This document shows, in pieces, positions 1 to 6,594 of a stretch of DNA of 8,290 nucleotides. A program made the position numbers and the translations under genes. The DNA is from an uncultured Bacilli bacterium. GTDB taxonomy: Bacteria; Bacillota_I; Bacilli_A; RF39; UBA660. Below the pieces are notes generated by a model, which saw nothing but the letters and a program-made list of their open reading frames with translations, did not search any database and was not told where the DNA came from. How positions within the stretch are numbered: the first letter of the stretch is position 1; each line of letters opens with the position of its first letter. Location of the stretch: contig CALVHJ010000061.1 of assembly GCA_944327425.1 (NCBI GenBank), forward strand, positions 1 through 8,290, written 5' to 3'.

Positions 1-76
1 GCCACTATAGCTCAGTTGGTAGAGCAACAGATTCGTAACCTGTAGGTCGCGAGTTCGATTCTCGCTGGTGGCTCCA
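1..76 (+). tRNA. tRNA-Thr (anticodon CGU)
   Basis: The full cloverleaf can be drawn. The 7-bp acceptor stem is GCCACTA with TGGTGGC (one T-G wobble). The D arm is GCTC/GAGC with an AGTTGGTA loop. The anticodon arm has loop TTCGTAA (positions 32-38), giving anticodon CGT at 34-36, which reads ACG threonine codons. The variable loop is AGGTC, and the T arm is GCGAG-TTCGATT-CTCGC. The discriminator T73 is followed by an encoded CCA (74-76). One oddity is that the pair next to the anticodon loop is A31-C39, a mismatch, where A-T or G-C would be expected. The gene begins at the first base of the window, so its promoter is not visible. Confidence 0.96.
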
Positions 77-159
77 AAATGCATTTTCGTCGAACTACTT
101 AAAAATATTGATATAAGTAAGTTTGAAGAAAATATAAAGTGAGTATCAATCACATTTAT

Positions 160-188
160 ATAAGTCGATTTAATCGGCTTATTTTTTT
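160..188 (+). terminator. Rho-independent terminator after tRNA-Thr
   Basis: The stem ATAAGTCGA (160-168) pairs with TCGGCTTAT (174-182) with one G-T wobble and a 5-nt loop. A run of seven T follows (182-188). It lies 84 nt after the tRNA and before the first protein gene, so it most likely ends the tRNA transcript. Confidence 0.75.
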
Positions 189-213
189 ACTTTTTTTACC
201 AAAAGTATATAAA
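186..213 (+). promoter_or_regulatory. Possible promoter of the 90-aa gene
   Basis: A TTTACT -35-like hexamer (186-191) lies 16 nt before TATAAA (208-213), just downstream of the terminator and about 40 nt before the start codon at 253. The region is very T/A rich, so chance matches are easy and the call is weak. Confidence 0.3.
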
Positions 214-252
214 AATAGCCTCAAATCATTGAAAAAAGGAGGTTTTTGTGAT

Positions 253-525
253 ATGATACGCATAGTTAAAAGAAAATTAGCAGTAGAAAAAGAATTACTT
301 TCTAAAATTGAATGGGCTTGCACTTTTAGTAATTGTGAACCAAAGATAAAGAATGGTAATTTGAGAATGGTTGAAAAAACTAACATTGCTTATGTAGAAC
401 CACATAGTGTAGTTATTAAAGAAAAGCTATATTTATTCTTTAATGAACATGAGTATTTCTATATAGGTAATTTAGCAAATAAAATACCACTCTCAAAATT
501 AAGAGATTTTATCAGTGGCAACTAA
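253..525 (+). CDS. Hypothetical protein, 90 aa, upstream of the recombinase
   Basis: I do not recognise this protein. The start chosen is the ATG at 253, because GGAGG (238-242) sits 10 nt upstream. The open frame extends further upstream to a GTG at 139, but that longer version would run through the terminator hairpin at 160-188 and has no ribosome-binding site. The product is small, with a basic N-terminus (MIRIVKRKL), two Cys in a WACTFSNC segment, a Tyr/Phe-rich stretch near residues 58-70 and a short basic-hydrophobic end. It has no signal peptide or membrane segment. It reads in the same direction as the serine recombinase and lies 113 nt before it. It could be an accessory or directionality protein of the element, but that rests on position only. 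Confidence 0.7.
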   Translation: MIRIVKRKLAVEKELLSKIEWACTFSNCEPKIKNGNLRMVEKTNIAYVEPHSVVIKEKLYLFFNEHEYFYIGNLANKIPLSKLRDFISGN

Positions 526-582
526 TACTAGAAGTTTTCTTTTTATCAGCAAGTAATACAAGTAAATAATAAGATAAATTTT

Positions 583-2516
<1,934 letters not shown>

Positions 2517-2519
<3 letters not shown>

Positions 2520-2560
2520 TTGTTGCATGAATACTACTTATCTTTTCTCTGCAACAATTA
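2517..2560. repeat. 11-bp inverted repeat at the end of the recombinase gene
   Basis: An 11-bp perfect inverted repeat, TAATTGTTGCA (2517-2527) and TGCAACAATTA (2550-2560), is separated by 22 nt. The left arm includes the recombinase stop codon. No T-run follows directly, so it is not a classic terminator. It may be a weak terminator, an mRNA 3' stem or the outer part of the transfer origin. Confidence 0.5.
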
Positions 2561-2564
2561 AATT

Positions 2565-2598
2565 AACGTGGCACGTTTTGTTTTTACTTTAGTAAAAA
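2565..2598. repeat. Two small hairpins between recombinase and relaxase genes
   Basis: AACGT-GGC-ACGTT (2565-2577) is followed by TTGTTTTT, so on the plus strand it could act as a short terminator for the recombinase transcript. It is followed by TTTTTAC (2581-2587), a TTTA loop and GTAAAAA (2592-2598), a perfect 7-bp repeat. Confidence 0.45.
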
Positions 2599-2627
2599 TG
2601 AAAGTGGCGATAGTTAATTTATGCCTC

Positions 2628-2700
2628 GCAGAGCCCCCGAGTTATGATAGTATGTCATAACTCATAGGGGTTTAGGACTTATGGCAGAGCCAAAGTCCTA
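2628..2700 (+). other. Candidate origin of transfer (oriT) for the MobV relaxase
   Basis: Two strong hairpins lie side by side just before the relaxase gene. The first is GAGTTATGA (2639-2647), a 7-nt loop and TCATAACTC (2655-2663). Outside it, CCCC (2634-2637) faces GGGG (2667-2670). The second is TAGGACTT (2673-2680) with AAGTCCTA (2693-2700), extended inward by TGGC/GCCA (2682-2685, 2689-2692) around an AGA loop with a single bulged A. The octamer GCAGAGCC occurs twice, at 2628-2635 and 2684-2691. MobV relaxases act on inverted-repeat origins lying immediately upstream of their own gene (RSA sites; the Tn4451 and pMV158 types). The location and structure fit that. The exact nick position cannot be read from the sequence. 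Confidence 0.72.
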
Positions 2701-2732
2701 TGCTACGAAGAAATTTCAAAGGAGGTGCTTTT

Positions 2733-4121
2733 ATGGAACAGCAATTAGCTTATTCATTTCATTTAGGAAGTGATAAAAACAAAAGTAAATCAGCAAAAAA
2801 AGTTGCTAAAGGAAATGTATCTGGCACTACTTCTCTTTCAAATAATGCTATTCAAAACTCAAATGTTTTATCTAAAGTAAATAAGCATAATTTAAGAGAT
2901 TATGATAATGAAAAAGATTTAATTAGAGTAATTCGTGGTACAAATGATATTGTAAATGATGTAAAAGATTTATACTTAGAAGAATTTGAAGAAGCTCGTA
3001 TAGAATACAACAATAAGCAGACTAGAAATGATAGAAAAATAGAAAACTATTTTATGAAAATAAATGAATCTCAAAATGACCTTGCTTGTGAAATTATAGT
3101 TGAACTTGGAGATATGGAGTTTTGGAAAGATAAAGACAAACAATACAGACTAAAAATGATTGATGTGTATAATGAGCAAGTAAATGATTTAGTTAAAATT
3201 TTACCAACTTTTAAAATAGCAAATGCTACTATTCATTTTGATGAAACATCTCCCCATATGCACATTGTAGGTGTACCTATAATAGAAAATTGCACTAGAG
3301 GAATGAAAAAACAAGTTGGAAAATCACAACTATTTACAAAAGAATCATTAACTAAAATTCAAGATAAAATGAGAAATGCTTGTATAAAGTCTTTTAATAA
3401 ATTTTATGGTATGGATATTAAATTAAAAGAAAAACAAAAAGGCAGAAATCAAGATATAAATGTTAAAGATATGAGTAATTATTCAAATATAAAAAAACAA
3501 CTTGCTGAAAAAGAGAAAAAACTGGATAAAGCTAATAAACAGACTAACAAACTTGATAATACAACAAAAGATATAAATCAAATATTAGATAATTTAAAAC
3601 CTGCTAAGTTTAATAAAAATAATATGGTTATTTCAAACGAGGATGTCCAAAAAATCAAAAATTTTACCAAAGATGTAAAAGATACCACTAAAACAGTTAG
3701 AAGCGTTAATGACTTAAATATAGCTATTAGAGATTTTGAACATAGTGCTTTTGAAATAGAAAAAGAGAATCGTTCACTTAAATATCAAATAGAAGAAAAA
3801 GATAAAGAAATTTATAATTTAAGAGGTGAATTATCTGTTAAAGATAAAATTATTAATAAATTAAAAGAGGAAAAAGAAAGTATAAAGGCTCAATTACACA
3901 AATTTAAAGAATTTTGGCATAGTATTATGGGGCATTTTCACAAAAGGATTTGTTATGATAAAGATAATAACTATAAAATTGTTAGTGATGACTTATATAA
4001 AAATGGAATATTCTCTGATGATGAAAATGAAATTGCAAATAACATAGCTAGAAAAGTAAAGCCAAAAGATGAATTTAATAAGGATAAAAATAATAGAAAG
4101 AAATATGATAAAAAATTTTAA
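2733..4121 (+). CDS. MobV / Mob_Pre family relaxase (TnpZ-like mobilization protein), 462 aa
   Basis: Relaxases of this family nick one strand at oriT and pilot it during mobilization by a helper conjugative system. The ATG at 2733 follows AAAGGAGG (2718-2725); an ATG at 2700 lacks a ribosome-binding site and lies in the hairpin region. Family motifs in order are KHNLRDYDN (His52, Asn53, Arg55), the EARIEYNNKQTRNDRKI segment near residues 88-105, and the metal-binding HFDETSPHMH (His168, Asp170, Glu171, His175, His177). The second half is a long Lys/Glu-rich coiled coil (about 245-395), probably for oligomerisation or for partner binding. The C-terminus is very basic. The gene sits directly after the recombinase and the hairpin cluster, as tnpZ does in Tn4451-like elements. 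No coupling protein or secretion genes are seen, so the element would be mobilizable rather than self-transmissible. Confidence 0.93.
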   Translation: MEQQLAYSFHLGSDKNKSKSAKKVAKGNVSGTTSLSNNAIQNSNVLSKVNKHNLRDYDNEKDLIRVIRGTNDIVNDVKDLYLEEFEEARIEYNNKQTRNDRKIENYFMKINESQNDLACEIIVELGDMEFWKDKDKQYRLKMIDVYNEQVNDLVKILPTFKIANATIHFDETSPHMHIVGVPIIENCTRGMKKQVGKSQLFTKESLTKIQDKMRNACIKSFNKFYGMDIKLKEKQKGRNQDINVKDMSNYSNIKKQLAEKEKKLDKANKQTNKLDNTTKDINQILDNLKPAKFNKNNMVISNEDVQKIKNFTKDVKDTTKTVRSVNDLNIAIRDFEHSAFEIEKENRSLKYQIEEKDKEIYNLRGELSVKDKIINKLKEEKESIKAQLHKFKEFWHSIMGHFHKRICYDKDNNYKIVSDDLYKNGIFSDDENEIANNIARKVKPKDEFNKDKNNRKKYDKKF

Positions 4122-4139
4122 TATGGAGGTAATTAGAAT

Positions 4140-4442
4140 ATGGAAAATGAAAAAGTTGAATATTTAATAAATATGATAAATGATATGGATATAAAAGATA
4201 AATTAAGGCTAGCAATATGTATGAGCCAAAGCAAATGGTCAGGTCTTATATACAATACTAAAGAAAATTACGAAAAATTTGATAAAATGTTAAAAGATAT
4301 TGATGAAGAATATAGAACTACTTTAATAAACTTTGCAAAATACAAACTTGTAATGTTTGCAATGGCAAAACTAATGGAAATGGAAACAACAGAACAAAAT
4401 AAAGTAGCTTTGTATTTGTTTAATTGTATAAAGGCTATCTAA
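4140..4442 (+). CDS. Hypothetical protein, 100 aa, downstream of the relaxase
   Basis: I do not recognise this protein. The ATG at 4140 is preceded by GGAGG (4125-4129) with a 10-nt gap. The gene begins 18 nt after the relaxase stop, so the two are probably co-transcribed. The sequence is predicted all-helical, Met-rich (MFAMAKLMEMETTEQ near residues 72-86) and mixed-charge, with one central Trp. It has no signal peptide, no clear membrane span and no cysteine or metal cluster. Base composition and codon use match the relaxase (AAA, ATA, TTA, AGA). Its position suggests an auxiliary mobilization or regulatory role, but no motif supports either. Confidence 0.72.
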   Translation: MENEKVEYLINMINDMDIKDKLRLAICMSQSKWSGLIYNTKENYEKFDKMLKDIDEEYRTTLINFAKYKLVMFAMAKLMEMETTEQNKVALYLFNCIKAI

Positions 4443-4485
4443 CGCATTTTTAATTCAAGGTATTTAAGAAAAATGTTGAAAAAAC

Positions 4486-4514
4486 TTGAAAAAATCAATA
4501 AAAAATGATAAAAT
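4486..4514 (+). promoter_or_regulatory. Extended -10 promoter for the membrane/Cys-rich gene pair
   Basis: TTGAAA (4486-4491) is separated by 17 nt from TAAAAT (4509-4514), which is preceded by TG at 4506-4507 (extended -10). A second TTGAAA lies at 4476-4481. The spacing is ideal for a housekeeping sigma factor. Transcription would start near 4521, giving a leader of about 80 nt before the ATG at 4602. A small CCTGT-TTT-ACAGG hairpin (4539-4551) lies in that leader. Confidence 0.65.
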
Positions 4515-4572
4515 GCTTATGTCAATTTCCTTTGTGATCCTGTTTTACAGGTTGATATATAGACATTTATTA

Positions 4573-4588
4573 TAAAATAATTATTTTA
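4573..4588. repeat. 16-bp perfect AT palindrome abutting a ribosome-binding site
   Basis: TAAAATAATTATTTTA is fully self-complementary and ends in the first base of the AAGGAGGG ribosome-binding site (4588-4595) of the membrane-protein gene. It may be an operator or chance in AT-rich DNA. Confidence 0.4.
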
Positions 4589-4601
4589 AGGAGGGCTTAA
4601 A

Positions 4602-4949
4602 ATGTTAAAGGAAAAATGGAAAAAACTACTGCTACGGGAAAAGGTACTGTTAATAAGTGGTATATTAGTTATATTAAGTATTCCACTTTCGTTAATTACA
4701 TTGTATTCTATGGCAATTTCGATGACTTTTTTTGTAACCACTGTTTTTTATAATCTGTATAAATTTATGCAGATGTCTAATGTGACAATTTCAGAAGCTA
4801 TAGAAACAGATATACAAAAAGGTAAAACAGAATTGCAAGAAGGTAAAAAAGTTTCTGGAGCAGTAAGGACAATAGCATTACCTTTGGCAATCGGTATGGG
4901 TATACCTATGGTATTTATACTATTGATATACTTATGGATAGCAATATAA
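4602..4949 (+). CDS. Small membrane protein, 115 aa, function unknown
   Basis: I do not recognise this family. The ATG at 4602 has AAGGAGGG (4588-4595) 6 nt upstream. The N-terminus is strongly basic (MLKEKWKKLLLREK). It is followed by two hydrophobic segments (about residues 15-34 and 36-52), a soluble charged linker (about 58-86, containing EAIETDIQKGKTELQEGKK) and a C-terminal hydrophobic helix (about 92-114). It is thus a likely three-span inner-membrane protein with its basic N-terminus in the cytoplasm. No transporter, lipoprotein or protease motif is visible. Codon use (CTG, CTA, CGG) differs from the A-rich backbone genes, suggesting a separate origin. It has its own promoter and lies 33 nt before the Cys-rich gene, with which it probably forms an operon. 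Holin-like, immunity or stress roles are possible but unsupported. Confidence 0.75.
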   Translation: MLKEKWKKLLLREKVLLISGILVILSIPLSLITLYSMAISMTFFVTTVFYNLYKFMQMSNVTISEAIETDIQKGKTELQEGKKVSGAVRTIALPLAIGMGIPMVFILLIYLWIAI

Positions 4950-4982
4950 CTCGAAAACAAATTTGTTAAGGAGGAAAATGAC

Positions 4983-5177
4983 ATGGCAAAATTCACATTT
5001 TTACGGGTTTTAGGAAGTAACTTAAAATGTGCCGTCTGCAAAAAGAAGGATTGTCCTGTAAGGTATTATCCTGAAAGGAGAAAAATCCAGTATTGTGATG
5101 GTACGCGTTATGTTACTGGTTGTGAAAAAGACCGACAGAAACACATTGAAAAGTCTTTGAAAAGACCACTCCCGTGA
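4983..5177 (+). CDS. Small Cys-rich (probable metal-binding) protein, 64 aa
   Basis: I do not recognise a named family. The ATG at 4983 follows AAGGAGG (4968-4974) with an 8-nt gap; the nearer ATG at 4978 gives only a very short frame. Five cysteines (C16, C19, C24, C38, C47) include a CAVC knuckle and a CPVRYYP segment. With His54 they could bind zinc or an iron-sulfur centre. The protein is basic, has no membrane segment, and ends with a Lys/Arg-rich tail (KSLKRPLP). Codon use is less A-rich than the backbone (CGG, GCC, GTC, CGC appear), as in its upstream neighbour, so the pair probably arrived together. A strong terminator starts 14 nt after the stop codon, making this the last gene of its unit. 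Confidence 0.75.
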   Translation: MAKFTFLRVLGSNLKCAVCKKKDCPVRYYPERRKIQYCDGTRYVTGCEKDRQKHIEKSLKRPLP

Positions 5178-5190
5178 TACTTGTCAACAC

Positions 5191-5230
5191 ACAAAATGTA
5201 TCATCCTAACAGGGTGGTACATTTTGTTTA
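5191..5230 (+). terminator. Strong Rho-independent terminator
   Basis: A 16-bp stem joins ACAAAATGTATCATCC (5191-5206) to GGGTGGTACATTTTGT (5212-5227), with two G-T wobbles and a TAACA loop, followed by TTT. It lies 14 nt after the Cys-rich gene and closes the membrane/Cys-rich operon. Confidence 0.85.
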
Positions 5231-5464
5231 TGCAATAATTTTATATTTTCTATTGAAAAAATATAAAACTTATGTTAAATTAAAATCAAATAAATCGAAT
5301 TATATAAAAAGAGCTTTACTTTGTAGTTGTATTTTTTCGCATACCTGCTCCGTAATCGCTCCAAAAATTACTCCCACTAAATTTTAAAATTACCTAAAAT
5401 ACGTAGTTTTAGACATTTGTGGGAGTATTAAAGTTCAATTTTTTTACAAAATATGTAAAAAATA
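5231..5464. other. Non-coding spacer between the element's small-gene cassette and DUF3800
   Basis: I see no supportable gene here. A plus-strand frame from about 5181 to 5387 starts inside the terminator hairpin and has no ribosome-binding site. The only clear structure is the nested inverted repeat at 5369-5427, listed separately. The rest is plain AT-rich sequence, apart from a locally GC-richer patch at about 5338-5362 that may be a remnant of something older. Confidence 0.6.
5369..5427. repeat. 59-nt nested inverted-repeat element (three-way fold)
   Basis: The outer arms TACTCCCAC (5369-5377) and GTGGGAGTA (5419-5427) are perfectly complementary over 9 bp. Between them lie a 12-bp palindrome AATTTTAAAATT (5380-5391) and a hairpin CTAAAA (5394-5399) / TTTTAG (5407-5412). 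Drawn together they give a three-way junction. There is no immediate T-run on either side, so it is not a simple terminator. It could be a small structured RNA, a protein-binding site or a miniature repeat. Confidence 0.55.
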
Positions 5465-5493
5465 ATGAAATATTTTCTCCTCTATGTTATAAT
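5465..5493 (+). promoter_or_regulatory. Promoter of the DUF3800 gene
   Basis: A consensus TATAAT (5488-5493) carries an upstream TG (5485-5486), making an extended -10. A weak -35-like ATGAAA (5465-5470) is 17 nt upstream. Transcription would begin near 5500, about 39 nt before the start codon. Confidence 0.65.
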
Positions 5494-5495
5494 TG

Positions 5496-5522
5496 AATTT
5501 ATCAGACATTTTCTGATAAATT
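5496..5522 (+). promoter_or_regulatory. Leader hairpin at the transcription start of the DUF3800 gene
   Basis: AATTTATCAG (5496-5505) and CTGATAAATT (5513-5522) form a perfect 10-bp inverted repeat with a 7-nt loop. It begins 3 nt after the -10 box and ends just before the GAAAGGATG ribosome-binding site (5524-5532). It could be an operator overlapping the start point, or a 5'-end RNA hairpin. Confidence 0.6.
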
Positions 5523-5538
5523 TGAAAGGATGAGTTAT

Positions 5539-6369
5539 ATGAAAGAAAATATATATAATAATAATTACTTTTTTGTAGATGAATCCGGAGATACAACTTT
5601 TTATAATAGAAAAGGTGAATGGATTGTTGGGCATGAAAATGGAGCGTCAAAAATATTACTTATGGGATTTATAAGAACAACTGAACCAGAATTTTTAAGA
5701 AAAAAACTTAATGAATTAAAATATGAAATATTAAATGATGAATATTTAAAAGACATACCTTCTATGAGTAAAACAAGGATATCATTTCATGCAAAAGATG
5801 ATTGTCCTGAGGTTAGATATAAAGTCTTTACTTTATTAAAAGATTTACCTTTTTCATGTAATATTGTTGTCGCAAGAAAAACAGAGCATGTTTTTAAAAA
5901 ATTTAATGGTAATACACAAGAACTATATGATTCTTTGATAACAAATTTATTTAAAAATATATTACATTTATCTAATAACAACTATATTTATATAGCAACT
6001 AGAGGAAGTAAAAAAAGACAAGCTCCACTAGAACAAGCAATACAAAAAGCTTTGAATTATACCGAAAATAAATTAAATACTACAATTGATTCTACACAGA
6101 AAATATTACCACAAACTCCATCTGGAGAAGTATGTTTACAGATTGTGGATTATTGTAATTGGGCAGTACAAAGAGCTTTTTTACAAAATGATATGAGATA
6201 CTATAGATTTTTGAAAGAAAAATTTGGATTAATTGTAGATTTGTATGATTATAAAAAAGGTTGGAAAAATTTTTATAGTAAGAAAAATCCATTTGATATA
6301 AAAAAGATAAGCCCTTTACGGCTAGGTATTAAAAAATACTCACAGCATGAAGCTGACTTTCGCACATAA
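5539..6369 (+). CDS. DUF3800 family protein (predicted RNase H-like nuclease), 276 aa
   Basis: The DUF3800 hallmark is clear: strand YFFV followed by DESGD (Asp14 to Asp18) at the N-terminus, and a C-terminal SGEVCLQIVDYCNWAVQRA block (from Ser195) with conserved Leu-Gln and Asp204. In between are the SFHAKDD segment (residues about 83-89) and hydrophobic strands expected of an RNase H-like alpha/beta fold. The Asp/Glu positions fit metal-dependent nuclease chemistry, though activity is inferred and not proven for the family. The start is the ATG at 5539, because GAAAGGATG (5524-5532) is correctly spaced for it; the ATG at 5530 lies inside that ribosome-binding site. The gene has its own promoter and leader hairpin, is very A/T rich, and converges on the OLD nuclease gene. 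DUF3800 genes often lie on mobile elements and near phage-defence genes. It appears complete. Confidence 0.85.
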   Translation: MKENIYNNNYFFVDESGDTTFYNRKGEWIVGHENGASKILLMGFIRTTEPEFLRKKLNELKYEILNDEYLKDIPSMSKTRISFHAKDDCPEVRYKVFTLLKDLPFSCNIVVARKTEHVFKKFNGNTQELYDSLITNLFKNILHLSNNNYIYIATRGSKKRQAPLEQAIQKALNYTENKLNTTIDSTQKILPQTPSGEVCLQIVDYCNWAVQRAFLQNDMRYYRFLKEKFGLIVDLYDYKKGWKNFYSKKNPFDIKKISPLRLGIKKYSQHEADFRT

Positions 6370-6594
6370 AGGACTTATTAAATTAAAAAGCTATTGCTCT
6401 ACTATTATTATATGATTTATTAAATATAATTATACATAAAATAAATTCTTTTGTCAAATAAATTATACAGATAATTAAAGAAAATTTCAAGTATTTTTAT
6501 AAAAATTTCTAAGATTTAAAGATAGAAAGTGAAGTTTAAGGTTGCAAATTGCGACCTTAAATAAAAATATATAGATGCTGTAAATAAGTTTAAA
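6370..6594. other. Convergent intergenic region between DUF3800 and the OLD nuclease
   Basis: No gene is visible. The region is extremely AT rich. It contains a 14-bp perfect palindrome ATTTTTATAAAAAT (6493-6506) and the hairpin at 6535-6561. Confidence 0.6.
6535..6561 (-). terminator. Hairpin downstream of the OLD nuclease gene (weak terminator)
   Basis: TTTAAGGTTGC (6535-6545) pairs with GCGACCTTAAA (6551-6561) over 11 bp with one G-T wobble and a 5-nt loop. It lies 33 nt after the OLD gene's stop in that gene's reading direction and 165 nt after DUF3800. The sequence beyond it on the minus strand is only modestly T-rich (CTTCACTTTC), so termination may be inefficient. Confidence 0.5.

Noticed and set aside
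139..252. Longer N-terminus for the 90-aa gene (GTG start at 139)
   Set aside because: It would run through the terminator hairpin at 160-188, has no ribosome-binding site, and the ATG at 253 has a GGAGG at suitable spacing.
4513..4575. Possible 20-aa leader peptide in the 5' leader of the membrane gene
   Set aside because: Its ATG overlaps the -10 box and would lie upstream of the predicted transcript start, and there is no ribosome-binding site.
5313..5375. Minus-strand frame reading VGVIFGAITEQVCEKIQLQ, a possible protein tail
   Set aside because: It is only about 25 residues, has no ribosome-binding site, overlaps the structured repeat and cannot be linked to any family; at most it is a relic.
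5181..5387. Plus-strand open frame of 68 aa after the terminator
   Set aside because: It starts within the terminator region, has no ribosome-binding site and has no recognisable protein character.
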